NCBI RefSeq assembly: GCF_003076275.1
Contig: NZ_CP029064.1
Location: 1,746,501 to 1,810,500 of the forward strand
Length of the DNA: 64,000 nucleotides
Direction of reading: 5' to 3'
Origin: Microbulbifer sp. A4B17
Lineage (GTDB): Bacteria; Pseudomonadota; Gammaproteobacteria; Pseudomonadales; Cellvibrionaceae
In this document: positions 27,006 to 37,600 of the stretch, in pieces
How positions within the stretch are numbered: position 1 is the first letter of the stretch
Layout of the letters: the number at the start of each line of letters is the position of its first letter
Program-made: the position numbers and the translations under genes
The notes under the pieces: generated by a model
Database searches by the model: none
Told to the model about the DNA's origin: nothing
Seen by the model: the letters and a program-made list of their open reading frames with translations, nothing else

Positions 27006-28109
27006 TTATAAAGCACTTAGGTTCAACTCAATTTCCATATTGTGAGTCGCAGTAAATAAGTTTCGTCGTCTGACAATCGCTTCAGACAGCATTTCTAAAG
27101 TCTGGCAAGTATCCTCCCAGCCGATACAGGCATCGGTGATGGATTGTCCGTAGCGCATATTCTCCTTTTTGCAGATCTTTTGATTGCCCTCTATTAGGAA
27201 ACTTTCAATCATCACTGCTGCAGTATTTTTCTGTCCGGAACTGATCTGTTTGCAGAGTGATTCTGCAACAACTAATTGATTACTGTGTATTTTTTGGCTG
27301 TTTCCATGACTACAGTCGACCATAATACCGGTGGGTAGTGATGCTGACCCAAGTTCGAAGATAGCCTGTTCCAGATCTTCAGGGTGGTAGTTGGGAATTT
27401 TTCCACCACGAAGGATTAAGTGGCAATACGGGTTGCCTGCAGACTGGATTGCTTCAAACTTCCCATTGCGGATCGTTGTGCAGAATATCTGCTGTGATTG
27501 TGCGGCCTGAATCGCGTTCATCGCGACCTTGATATTGCCGTCGGTACTATTTTTAAATCCGATAGGACAGGGGAGTGCTGAGGCTAATTCCCGATGTGTT
27601 TGTGATTCGGTAGTACGTGCACCAATGGCCCCCCATGAAATCAGATCTGCAATATAAAGGGCGTTTAGCGGGCACAGGAATTCAGTGGCAGCACCTAGTC
27701 CCAGTGCATTGATATTGAGTAATAACTCCCTGGCTTTAGTGAGCCCGGTATGCATATCGGCGCTGCCATCCAAATGAGGATCATAAATAAAACCTTTCCA
27801 GCCTACGGTGGTACGCGGTTTCTCAAAATATGTACGCATGACGAGACAAAGACTGCTTTCAAACTGGTTTTGAATTTCGGACAGTTTTTGCGCATAGTCT
27901 AGCGCAGCTTCAGGGTCGTGAATTGAGCACGGGCCCACGACTACCAGAAGGCGGTCATCTTCACCGCTTAGTATTCTGGCAACCTGGTGGCGAGTTCGCT
28001 CAATAGTTGAAGCGGTATCAGACGGGCATGGCATTGTTCGGATCAGTTCGTCATTGCCCGGAAGTTGCATATGAGTCCGTGCGTTCAAAATAGCTGGAAC
28101 GTCAGACAT
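27006..28109 (-). CDS. DAHP synthase, class I (AroF/G/H type)
   Basis: A 367-residue enzyme condensing phosphoenolpyruvate and erythrose-4-phosphate in the first step of the shikimate pathway. Family motifs are intact: VVVGPCSIHDP, RTYFEKPRTTVGWKG, GARTTESQTHRELAS, GFKNSTDG, VDCSHGNS and GQSITDACIGWED. Its position 52 bases downstream of an EntD-type transferase gene and behind a fes remnant suggests it is an extra copy that raises chorismate supply for a catecholate siderophore, rather than the housekeeping enzyme. That role is inferred; which amino acid inhibits it cannot be read. Confidence 0.92.
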   Translation of the reverse strand: MSDVPAILNARTHMQLPGNDELIRTMPCPSDTASTIERTRHQVARILSGEDDRLLVVVGPCSIHDPEAALDYAQKLSEIQNQFESSLCLVMRTYFEKPRTTVGWKGFIYDPHLDGSADMHTGLTKARELLLNINALGLGAATEFLCPLNALYIADLISWGAIGARTTESQTHRELASALPCPIGFKNSTDGNIKVAMNAIQAAQSQQIFCTTIRNGKFEAIQSAGNPYCHLILRGGKIPNYHPEDLEQAIFELGSASLPTGIMVDCSHGNSQKIHSNQLVVAESLCKQISSGQKNTAAVMIESFLIEGNQKICKKENMRYGQSITDACIGWEDTCQTLEMLSEAIVRRRNLFTATHNMEIELNLSAL

Positions 28110-28161
28110 AAAATGGTCCTTTTATTCTTAGCTGAGTTATGGCTGGTATTGTCTGAGTCGG

Positions 28162-28884
28162 CTAATATTCAACGATGCTCAATATGCCTTTATGATGTGG
28201 TTGATATCTGCCGATAAAAGTACTTCCACTGGGAACCCTGGAGGAGAGATCCCGCAAAATTCGCAACTCCAGTTTTTGTTGCTGAGGAAATAGCTTAGTA
28301 ATTTCAGCATCCAGAAAATCGAAGTACTTTCCCACCTTTGGATATAGTGCCTTGAACAGACTCTCTTTGATTGAGAAGGCCACAGTCAACCAGTTTTCCA
28401 AGGGTAAGCCAGTTTCTGAGAGCAGTTTCTCCTCTGCATCACTCACTATGTTGCTTTTGATTTCTATAGCGGTTTTCTCTGTGATGATTTTTTCGTAATC
28501 AACTCCCAGCCCCAGAGATGTAGTACTGACAGCACAGATTGCCCGGTTGCCTGCATGAGTAATAGAAGCTTGTATTCCTTCTGGCCATATGGGGCAGCGA
28601 TTTGACCCTACAGGGATTTCTGTCACCGGTGTGCCTAGTTTATTTAGTGCAAAATGAGCACAGCCTCGTCCGGCAAGAAATTCGGCCCGACGGGATGGCA
28701 CAGCATTGTCTAATGTGTCTGGAAAAGGAATATTAAGTTGGGTGAAAAATGAGTCACAATATTTATCCACGCTAAAAGTGGTTTCTACAAGGCAGCCAGA
28801 AAAGTGATCAGACTCGATATTCTGATACTCACTTAGAAATGCGGATATTGGGCTGTAAGTTTTATTAAAGGATTCCTGGTTCAT
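28162..28884 (-). CDS. 4'-phosphopantetheinyl transferase, EntD type
   Basis: A 240-residue PPTase that loads phosphopantetheine onto carrier domains of non-ribosomal peptide or polyketide synthases. Motifs are AEFLAGRGCAHFAL, QASITHAG, the Mg-binding GVDYEKI and the FSIKESLFKAL signature with its essential Glu and Lys. The gene lies 12 bases downstream of the fes remnant and 52 upstream of the DAHP synthase gene, in one apparent minus-strand operon. No carrier-protein synthase is present in the window, so its partner must be elsewhere or lost. Confidence 0.88.
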   Translation of the reverse strand: MNQESFNKTYSPISAFLSEYQNIESDHFSGCLVETTFSVDKYCDSFFTQLNIPFPDTLDNAVPSRRAEFLAGRGCAHFALNKLGTPVTEIPVGSNRCPIWPEGIQASITHAGNRAICAVSTTSLGLGVDYEKIITEKTAIEIKSNIVSDAEEKLLSETGLPLENWLTVAFSIKESLFKALYPKVGKYFDFLDAEITKLFPQQQKLELRILRDLSSRVPSGSTFIGRYQPHHKGILSIVEY

Positions 28885-28896
28885 GATGTCGTTGCT

Positions 28897-29531
28897 TCAG
28901 CGGAGGGGTTCCCTTTGTGGGTTATTTTTCACACATGCAGCGCTCTTTAAACTACTGAAATTCAGAGACATAACGACAGTAATACCAGCTTCTGCAGCGA
29001 AAAAATAAATAGTATCGGCCATAGGGACAAAAATTTTGCTTAAAATACCAAATTCTACGGCATCAAAGGTATTGCCAATGACATAATGTACAGCCCAAAG
29101 GCTGTTTACTCTGACTTGGCGTTGTATTTGGTGCTTGTCATCAGTGGGAAGAAGTTTCTTTTCCCAGTTGGAACTGATCCACGTTTCTGTGGTGGGAATT
29201 AAGCGATAGCTGTCTCTACATTGATTCTCTATCTCCACTTGCCAATACCAAACAGCGCTTTCTAGCAGCCTCTTCAGGGAGGAGGGCGAGAGTGTATGGT
29301 GATTTTTTACACAATTAATAACGATAAAAACACGTTTGGTGGGGGAGCAAAGTTCACTGCCATTAAGATCTCTCCACAAAAATGTAAGAATTAATTTTTC
29401 CCTACCTAGGGAGCTCTCACTAAAAAATGGTAGTCCATGCCTCTTCACTTCCGACCACCACGGCTGGCTGCCAATCTCAAAAAATTGGGAGCGGTGAGAG
29501 AAAATAAATTTAAGTTCATGACGGCGGCCAT
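28897..29531 (-). pseudogene. Truncated and frameshifted enterochelin esterase (fes) remnant
   Basis: Read on the minus strand, GSQPWWSEVKRHG, then LILTFLWRDLNGSE, RVFIVINCVKNHH, LKRLLESAVWYWQVEIE and SYRLIPT follow the N-terminal domain of Fes-type enterochelin esterases in order. The start lies in another frame: ATG 29531 or 29519 reads MNLNLFSLTAPNF and would continue into the Fes frame if the A6 run at 29479-29484 (plus strand) had one more base. The alpha/beta-hydrolase domain with the catalytic Ser, about 240 residues in relatives, is absent; after about LLPTDD the frame no longer resembles Fes and stops at 28897. Siderophore hydrolysis is not expected from this product. Confidence 0.7.
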
Positions 29532-29650
29532 GACAATCCCTGTATTTTGACGCTTGAGTAGTATGTATAGGAGTCTAGTCTTGATATCAACTCTCAAGAA
29601 GCCGTAATTATTAGCCGTTAGGCTACCCCATTCAAAATTTAGATGCAAAT

Positions 29651-29669
29651 AAAAATTATTATCATTTGA
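29651..29669 (-). promoter_or_regulatory. Candidate Fur box upstream of fes remnant/entD-like operon
   Basis: Read on the minus strand, TCAAATGATAATAATTTTT matches 13 of 19 positions of the consensus GATAATGATAATCATTATC, including an unbroken AATGATAAT core. A TTGACA sequence lies upstream on the same strand (29695-29700), so the box would overlap the core promoter. Iron-dependent repression of the siderophore-type operon is the inference. Confidence 0.6.
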
Positions 29670-29699
29670 GTATTGTGAGAATTTTGTCAATAAAATCAG

Positions 29700-30857
29700 T
29701 GAAAGAAACTTTATTTATACTCCTGCCCTGCTTTGTAATGTACTCCTTGAGTGCCTAGAGAGGGCTGTTGATAAGTCGAAAGAGGCAAGAATCCTCACAC
29801 CTTTGGTAGATGACGCAGTGCCTTTTGGTCTGAGTCAGCGGTATCGGCTGTATATCTTCACAAAGTGAAAGATTTTGAGCGGAGTGAGATGATCTCTATC
29901 CTTGATGGGAAGAGTACGACCGCCCTTCGGATTGGCAAAATACAGAGTGTTCCCGCTGAGTGATGATTTAAGTAGTCGGTAGAGCTGGCGATCGCTAATT
30001 TCCAATATCGTGGTTTACATAAGGCTGTATTGTTTAGGCTGCTAAACGTTGAATTGGCCGATAAAGTGTATGGTGACGAAGCTCTGTCCAGATTGGTTGT
30101 GCAGAACCCGACAGGTTATCACTTCCGCATTCCGATTGAAGGTGATCAGGAGATAATCGTTTAAGTCCAGAGCTGTTAGTGCGTAAAGTGGGTAGCGATT
30201 TAATCTCCAATCCCTTAGTCGGGTCTACCAAACGACAAGAGAGCTTGGAAAAGACAAGGCGGTGAGTGATTTATTTCTGAACTTGTCAACGGGCAGCTAT
30301 GAGCATCGGTTGGTTATTGATGAAATTGGGTGTGTGCTGATTATGGTGGTGCATGCTGTTGAAAAACTGATTTATTAAGGTTTGGACTCGGCTCAGTTAA
30401 TGGGATTTATTGCTGAATGGCAAAAATTCAGAGTACACATGACCTTAGACGAGCTGGCTGTTTCTTAGTCACTGAATGGAGGCACTGGGGAAAGTATAGC
30501 AAATTTGTTCCGTGAGAAGGCTGCTGTTTTAGTTGAATTCAATATTAACTCTCCTGACACTCAATATGATTACCAGACCGTTCATTTGGATGTTACTAAC
30601 TCCGATCAGGTTGCCCAGTTTATAGGTGTTGGTTGAAGTGATTAAGCTTACGGGGGTGGCCTTGTTAGAGTGGTAGAGTTATAGTGCAAAGGTTTGGGCT
30701 GAATAGCTTATCCATTTAAGACTTTGACCTTGTATCGCCCTTTTAGGGTTCCAGGTTTTTTATTTGGTGGCGGCTTAAGTGGGGATTGGATCTTAAGGAA
30801 TAGTTTCGTAGTTATCGTATTTTTCTATTTTAATTTAATAATTTTAGAGAAACTTTT
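29700..30857. other. Decayed coding region, no intact gene
   Basis: About 1.15 kb upstream of the RHS locus without an intact gene. Plus-strand fragments look protein-like but are broken: about 30003-30164 reads FQYRGLHKAVLFRLL... and ends ...YHFRIPIEGDQEIIV. About 30260-30635 reads SDLFLNLSTGSYEHRLVID... with internal stops, ending ...TNSDQVAQFIGVG. I do not recognise either. They could be remnants of toxin or immunity cassettes next to the RHS genes, but that is only a guess. Confidence 0.45.
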
Positions 30858-32711
30858 ATGCGCTGCATTGTTGTTTTTTTTATTTTAATGTTTTCGGTAG
30901 TTACTTTTGCTGCGAATCCGCCTTTTAGTTCCTGTGAGTCGGTTACTTTTGTTGGAATTTATCCAACACAAGAAGATATGTATGCGGCATGTGATGCTTC
31001 TTCTATTGGTGAAGGATGTTATGCGTCATGGTATACCGAAGGTGAGATACGTTATACGGGACATGTCAATTATTCCGAAACTAGCTTTCATGCTGTGTTA
31101 TGCGGGATACATGGTTATCCGAGTGGACATGCGTATGTGTTTGGTCGTCCGCTTAATTTCGAGGGTTGCCCCGAAGGTACCCAATCTGATCCTGAGCAGA
31201 ACGGAATGTGTGTGTGTGATGAAGGAGTTATGAATGTTGAAACTGGGGCCTGCGAAGAGCCTCAATGCATGGCTCCAACAACTTATAATTACGATACTGG
31301 TCTTTGTGAAAAAGAATGTCCAGCCGATAAACCTTGGTCTGATACAGCTCGAGACTGTGTTGCTCCAGCCGAGCCCCAAAGCTGCTCCAATCAAACTGGG
31401 GCCCCGTCAAACTTAGCTGGCAATCCTATCAACTTCTTTAGTGGTCATAAATTACAACGAGAGTCCGTATTCTCTTCAATTGGTGATTTCCCTTTGACTT
31501 TCTCCTGGCTTTACAACAGCTTTGGTAATCACGAAAAATCGGGTTCTGGTTTTACAATAAGTGTAACCTATGCAGGGGAGACGGTGACACATAGTGAGGG
31601 CACTGTGACCAGTGACTCGGTAGGGATTAGTTTGCCGCTCGATAGAGACTCCACTTCTGAGTATACCGGCAGTGCCACGGATAATTGGCGCCATAACCAT
31701 AGTTATTTTCTTGCTCATTACACATTGTCTGATGGTGAAACGGAACGAGTTATTGCCTACCGTCCTGATGGTAGCGATCTGCACTTTGAAGATGAAGAGG
31801 GTACTTTTATCGGCGAGGCCAATCGGGATTGGCGTGTTACCAAAGAACTTGATGAAAGTGGTGAAATAACAGGCTGGAAGCTGGAAATAGGCGACCGTAT
31901 AGAAACTTACGATACTGCTGGCCGAGTCTTACGAGTAGAAAATCAGCAAGGACAGGGTATTAGCTATATCTATGATGATAACGGCGTTTACCAGGCAACT
32001 ATCTCAGATGATAACGGTAATAGTATTGATCTGAGCTGGAACGGTGGGAAATTGATTCAGATTGTCCGCAATGATAACTCTGTCTACCAGTTTGCTTATA
32101 CTGATGATGGCTTGTTGGAAACCATTACGTTTCCCGGAGATGAAAATCCACAGCGTACTTTTCGCTATGAAGATAGCCGCTTTCCCAATGCCCTGACAGG
32201 GGTTACTGATGAAGCGGGTAAGGTTTACAGCACCTTCACTTATGATGACCAGGGCCGAGCAATCCACACTGAGCACAATGAAGGTTCTGAGTCTGTGGAT
32301 GTGGAGTATGTGGATGATTATACACGCAGGATCACTAATGCTCTGGGCAAGCAAACTACTTATAACTATACCGATGTGGACGGTGTCAAGCGTATCACTT
32401 CTGTAGATGGCGAAGTATCAGCAAATTGTGCGGCGGCAAACAAAAGTTACACCTATGATGCCAATGGATTTGTAGCCAGTGAGACGGATTGGGAGGGGAA
32501 TACCACCACTTACACTCGCAATAACCTAGGACTTGAATTGACCCGTACTGAAGCTGCCGGCACTGCCGCAGCTAAGTTAGTTACAACCGAGTGGCACGAC
32601 ACTCTTAACTTGCCAATAAAAGTTACAACGTCTGTTAGCATCACCGAGTATATCTATGATTCCAAGGGGCGTTTACTTTCCAAAAAAGTGACATCAGTAG
32701 AGGGCTCTTAA
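30858..32711 (+). CDS. RHS protein part 1: Cys-rich head, DUF6531-like domain, YD repeats
   Basis: A 617-residue exported protein. The signal peptide is residues 1-18 (FILMFSVVTFA-AN). Residues 20-175 are rich in Cys, with EGF-like spacing (CPEGTQ, MCVCDEG, CMAPTT, CEKECPADK). NPINFFSGHKLQRE and FSWLYNSFG mark the DUF6531-like start of an RHS shell, followed by YD repeats to the end. The protein stops at YDSKGRLLSKKVTSVEGS with a double TAA, where RHS proteins normally continue with WTYTYT. The continuation is found in the next gene. It is likely part of a toxin-carrying RHS cage that is exported rather than kept in the cytoplasm. Confidence 0.85.
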   Translation: MRCIVVFFILMFSVVTFAANPPFSSCESVTFVGIYPTQEDMYAACDASSIGEGCYASWYTEGEIRYTGHVNYSETSFHAVLCGIHGYPSGHAYVFGRPLNFEGCPEGTQSDPEQNGMCVCDEGVMNVETGACEEPQCMAPTTYNYDTGLCEKECPADKPWSDTARDCVAPAEPQSCSNQTGAPSNLAGNPINFFSGHKLQRESVFSSIGDFPLTFSWLYNSFGNHEKSGSGFTISVTYAGETVTHSEGTVTSDSVGISLPLDRDSTSEYTGSATDNWRHNHSYFLAHYTLSDGETERVIAYRPDGSDLHFEDEEGTFIGEANRDWRVTKELDESGEITGWKLEIGDRIETYDTAGRVLRVENQQGQGISYIYDDNGVYQATISDDNGNSIDLSWNGGKLIQIVRNDNSVYQFAYTDDGLLETITFPGDENPQRTFRYEDSRFPNALTGVTDEAGKVYSTFTYDDQGRAIHTEHNEGSESVDVEYVDDYTRRITNALGKQTTYNYTDVDGVKRITSVDGEVSANCAAANKSYTYDANGFVASETDWEGNTTTYTRNNLGLELTRTEAAGTAAAKLVTTEWHDTLNLPIKVTTSVSITEYIYDSKGRLLSKKVTSVEGS

Positions 32712-32772
32712 TAACCTCTATTAAATATCAAACAATGTAAATTAATAATTAAGTCATTTCGAAGGAATTGAT

Positions 32773-34599
32773 ATGTATTTTAGGAAGTCTATTCTTGCGG
32801 GTGCGTTTGGCCTGCTGGTGGCCCATGGCACCCAGGCGGCGATTGATGAGCAGAACTGGTCCTATACCTATACCGAAGCGGGCAAAATGGAAACGGCGGA
32901 TGGTCCGCGTACGGATGTTTCTGATGTCACTACTTATACTTACGATAGTAATAATCGCCTCACTACTACGATTAATGCACTTGGGCACTTGGAATCCATT
33001 CTTGAATACGATGCGGCTGGGCGCCCGCTTAAAGCGCAGGATGCTAATGGGCTGCAAACCCACTTTACTTACACTGCGCGGGGCTGGTTGGAATCAACTA
33101 CGGTGAAAGCGGCATCCGGTGATCTGGTGACTACCTATACCTATGATCTTGTGGGGCAAGTGACCAATATTACTTACCCGGATAGTTCCAGTGTTACTTT
33201 CGAATACGATGCTGCGCGTCGTTTGACGGCCACCCAGAACACCCTGGGGGAGCGAGTTGAATATACCCGTGACGCCGCTGGTAATATTACCGAGGAAAAG
33301 GTTTTTGCAGCTGACGGTACAACACTGGTACGTTCTGTTAGCCGTGGTTACGATGAACTGAGTCGTTTGATTGATGTTGATGGTAATAATGGCCAGAACA
33401 CGTCTATTGCTTACGATAACAATGGCAAGCGGGTTTCTAGCACAGATGGTAACTTAAATAGTACTGGCGAACTGAGGGACGCCTTAGGGCGGGTCGAGAC
33501 GGTTACCGATGCCGATAGTAATCAGATCCAGTACAGTTACGACAGTGCCGGCCGCGTTACTTCTGTTACCGATCAACGCGGTAATATTACCAGTTATGAA
33601 TATGATTTTGCAGGTAACCTAGTCAAACTAGTCAGCCCGGACACGGGTGTCACCACTTACGATTATGATGAAGCCGGCAACCTTATTTCTCGTACTGATG
33701 CACGTGCGGTAGTTGCCAACTATAGCTATGACGCTCTCAACCGGGTTACCGCAATCACTTATCCCAGCAGTACAGATGAGAATGTCAATTATAGTTATGA
33801 CGATACTGAAAATGACAATAAGGGCTTAGGGCGTCTCACTGGGTACAGTAATGATGCCGGCAATACTGAACTTACATATGATGACTTAGGGAGGGTAACT
33901 ACCCAAGCTGATACAGTCGCCGGCGTTAGCTTCAATATCGAATACAAATATGATTCCCTGGGTCGTGTAGCCGAAATAACCTACCCCTCTGGACGTGTTA
34001 TCAATTATACCCGTGATAATCTAGGGAGAGTCATTGCCGTTACCAGTAAGGATAGTGCCGAAGATAGCACACAGACTATTGTGAACGATGTCCAGTACCA
34101 ACCCTATGGCGGTATTGCGTCTGTAGGCTATAGCAACGGAGTAACTCAGAGCTACAGCTATGATACAGATGGTCGTTTATCGAGAATATTGGTAGAGGGC
34201 AGTGCTAATTCATTAAAGGATTCGAATATTGGTTACGATGTTTCCAATAATATTACATCGATTGGTGAGCAGGTTAGTAATACAGCACAATCCTTTGTTT
34301 ATGATCCATTATACCGGTTAGAGCAAGCAAACGGAGATTACGGTCAACTGATATATGAGTATGACTCAGTAGGGAATCGTCTTTCACGATCGAATGGATC
34401 ACTACTAGAAAGTTATTCATATGACTCCTCTTCAAACCAGTTGTTGAGGATTGATGTTGATAATGGTGGTGTTGATGATCAACGATCAATCAGTTATGAC
34501 GCTTCAGGCAATGCAGTCGAGGATATCACTCAGTCTAAGGATAGAATTCTAGAATATAATGCTGCCAATCGGTTAGTGCGTATTTTGGAAGGAAAGTAG
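32773..34599 (+). CDS. RHS protein part 2: signal peptide plus YD-repeat shell segment
   Basis: A 608-residue protein made almost wholly of YD repeats (many YxYDxxGRL units). A separate signal peptide occupies residues 1-22 (SILAGAFGLLVAHGTQA-A) and GAAGGA at 32761-32766 is a good ribosome site for ATG 32773. Directly after the signal the sequence WSYTYTEAGKMETADGPRTD is the expected continuation of part 1. The protein ends in YNAANRLVRILEGK, where a normal RHS chain would go on with a YRYNALGQR unit. That unit is found 791 residues into part 3. There is no toxin or core domain of its own. Confidence 0.85.
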   Translation: MYFRKSILAGAFGLLVAHGTQAAIDEQNWSYTYTEAGKMETADGPRTDVSDVTTYTYDSNNRLTTTINALGHLESILEYDAAGRPLKAQDANGLQTHFTYTARGWLESTTVKAASGDLVTTYTYDLVGQVTNITYPDSSSVTFEYDAARRLTATQNTLGERVEYTRDAAGNITEEKVFAADGTTLVRSVSRGYDELSRLIDVDGNNGQNTSIAYDNNGKRVSSTDGNLNSTGELRDALGRVETVTDADSNQIQYSYDSAGRVTSVTDQRGNITSYEYDFAGNLVKLVSPDTGVTTYDYDEAGNLISRTDARAVVANYSYDALNRVTAITYPSSTDENVNYSYDDTENDNKGLGRLTGYSNDAGNTELTYDDLGRVTTQADTVAGVSFNIEYKYDSLGRVAEITYPSGRVINYTRDNLGRVIAVTSKDSAEDSTQTIVNDVQYQPYGGIASVGYSNGVTQSYSYDTDGRLSRILVEGSANSLKDSNIGYDVSNNITSIGEQVSNTAQSFVYDPLYRLEQANGDYGQLIYEYDSVGNRLSRSNGSLLESYSYDSSSNQLLRIDVDNGGVDDQRSISYDASGNAVEDITQSKDRILEYNAANRLVRILEGK

Positions 34600-34617
34600 G
34601 CAAAATAAGCTGTTGAT

Positions 34618-37600
34618 ATGAATTTAGTGAACAAAAAGATTATAACTTTTAATGGTTTGATAATGTATTTTCTTCGTGCCAGTATTTTGTTGCTAGTCAG
34701 TTTGCTTTCAGCTAACACACTTGCTGTTACAGAGGACTATTTTGTAGGAGTATCGATTACTTCAGATGATAATGACGCTCTTGGTGTGATGTTTCGCTAT
34801 CAGGATAGCGAAAATTATTACCGGTTTTATATGGACAGCCAATACAGTCAGCGTCGTTTAGATAAGACAGTAAATGGTGTTACTACAATACTGGATGAGG
34901 ATTCGGTCTCTTACACAGTAGGAGAAACCTACGAAGTCACAATTACAGTGGTTGATGACCAGATCAGTGTTATTGTGGATCAAGAAGAAATTCTGCAAGC
35001 AAGTGACAGTAGCATTGCGGAAGGAGGTGTTGCCTTATACTCCAAAGGCAATAACAAAAGTTACTTTGATAATTTAATTGTTATTGACTTTTATGATGAT
35101 GACCAGCCTATAGTTGAATACTCATTTGAGTCTGATTCCATTTTGGAAGACCTAACGATAGTAGATGAAGGAACCACCTCTGGCCCATCTGACTGGGATG
35201 TGGATGATGGCCGCTTAGGTCAAACCAGTAATATCTACCAGGCAAACGACGATTTAAGAGCTCGGGGCACCTTTGCAATTCTTGATGCGACACTCAATAG
35301 TGTGGCAAGAAATAGCGTTGCTGTATCTATAACCAAAGATCTCGGTCTGGGAGGGGCAGCAGAAACTCAGCTTAGTCCTGCTGTTTCTGGTAATGCCAAT
35401 GGCAACTATATTTTGGCATGGGAGCAGGCTACAGCCGCAGATGAAACCGGCCAATCAAATGTTTACTATAGCGTTTATGATAGTAGTGGTTCTCCACAAC
35501 TAACAGGAATAAAAATAAATAGTGATAATCAGTTTGAAGATAGTCATCACACAGTACCTCAAGTGATTCTGCATGATAACGATCATGTGACAGCTGTGTG
35601 GCAGGACGACCTTGATGGGAACGGATATTACAATATTTATTTGAGGCAATTTGATGCCGAAGGAGCAGAAAAAACACCGGCGTTTATTTTGCATAGTGAT
35701 GTTAGTGGGCAGCAGTTAAACCCTACTATTGTGTCAAATAGCCAGGGGCAAATAGCTGTAGCATGGGAAGATGATGCTGCAGGTAATGATCAAGTCTATT
35801 ATCGTGTTTTTGATTCCTCCGGTATTCCATTAACAGATGATATACAGATCAACGATTTATCTGGAACACATTATCATCCTCGGCTGCTACTGGCTGATGA
35901 CGGTTCAGTGACTGCTGTCTGGCAGGAAGACTCTGACGGTAATAATTATTTCAATATTCGAGTTCGCGGCTTTGATGCCACCGGCCAAGAGGTATTAGCT
36001 GGCTTCACTGCTAATACTACCGTTGCAGGTCATCAATATCGTCCAGGCATAGTCACTTTACCTAGTGATGGTTTTGCTATTGCGTATGAGGATGACCTTG
36101 ACGGAAATGGTATTTTCGATATTCGCGTGCGAGGGTTTAATAGTGATGGTACTGAGCGTTTTGAAGATAGGTCTCTCAATCTGTTTAGCCCCATCAATCA
36201 GCAGGATATTCAGTTATTGCCGACAGAAACCGATGGCTTTATTGGGATGTGGGTTCAAGAGAAAGAATCGGTTAATACCATCGTTACCCGTTTCTTTGAT
36301 GATATGGGTAACCCGTTATCCAATGATACGCCCTGGTCTATAAGTGGAGCCCCGCAGTCTCAACCTTCAATGGGTTTGGCTGGTACCGATACCCTCCTAT
36401 TGGGTTGGTCTGAGGAAAATACTGATGATTTGAATACGGCTGTTCGTGCCGTTGTATTAAATTATTCGTTGGATGCTGATTTTGATGGAGTCGGTGATTC
36501 TGAGGATGCTTTTCCCAATGATCCGAATGAATCTGTCGATACCGATGGCGATGGTATTGGTAACGTAGCAGATACCGATGATGATAATGATGGCTTACCA
36601 GATACTTGGGAAATTGAAAATGGCCTGGATTCATTAGTCGATGACGCAGATGCTGATGCTGACAATGATGGTGCCAGCAACGCAGAAGAATATGCAGATG
36701 GCACAGACCCTCAAAGTGCTATTGAATGTAATCGTTCTAGCTGTTTACCGGCGATTGTTACTTTCGAATCCGAGAGTACTGAGATTGGTATTGGGGATAG
36801 TACAACCTTGCATTGGCAAGTTGTTCGGGCTGATAGTGTATCGATTACGCCAATAGGCTCGGTTAGTATTGAAGGGAATACAGCGATATCCCCACAGAGT
36901 ACAACGGTTTATACCTTAACCGCTTCTTCTGATCTTGGGGAAATATCCTCGACAGTCACCGTTTCTGCAACCGATGTATTGAGTGAATCTCGCTATAACG
37001 CCCTGGGTCAGCGAGTTTGGCATAAAACTGAAAGTGAAACACGTATATTCGTATATGGGCCACAGGGTGAAATACTTGCGGAATTAAATGAAAGTGGCGA
37101 GACCATTGCTGAGTACGTGTATCTGGAGGGGCAGCCTATAGCTCACTTTACCCAGCCAAGTACTGAAAATGCGCAGGTCCATTATGTTCATAACGATCAT
37201 TTAGGAACTCCGCAAATACTTTCAGGTTCATCTGGAGAGGTAGTGTGGCAAGTAGAAAGCCAAAAGCCTTTTGGTGAATCTGAAGTTAATGAAGATGTTG
37301 ATGGAGATGGTAGCGCAGTAGTTTTTAATCTGAGGTTTCCGGGGCAGTACTATGACCAAGAGAGTGGGCTACATTACAACTACTTTAGGGATTATGATAC
37401 AGACAGTGGACGTTATTTACAGAGCGATCCGATAGGTTTAGAAGGGGGGATTAATACTTATGGATATACTTTACAAAATCCGATCAAGTATATCGATCCC
37501 TTTGGGCTAGATATACATATCTCAATAAATAGTAATGGTGCTCAGGGTTTTGGTCATGTTGGTGGGGCTGCTAACAGTTCACAAACTTCGGGGTTTTATC

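Noticed and set aside
30858-34599. RHS genes 1 and 2 as a simple frameshift or sequencing error of one gene
   Set aside because: The gap contains a double stop, an AT-rich spacer, a ribosome site and a full signal peptide, which a single-base error cannot create. Pseudogenisation with later repair remains possible and is stated in the finding.
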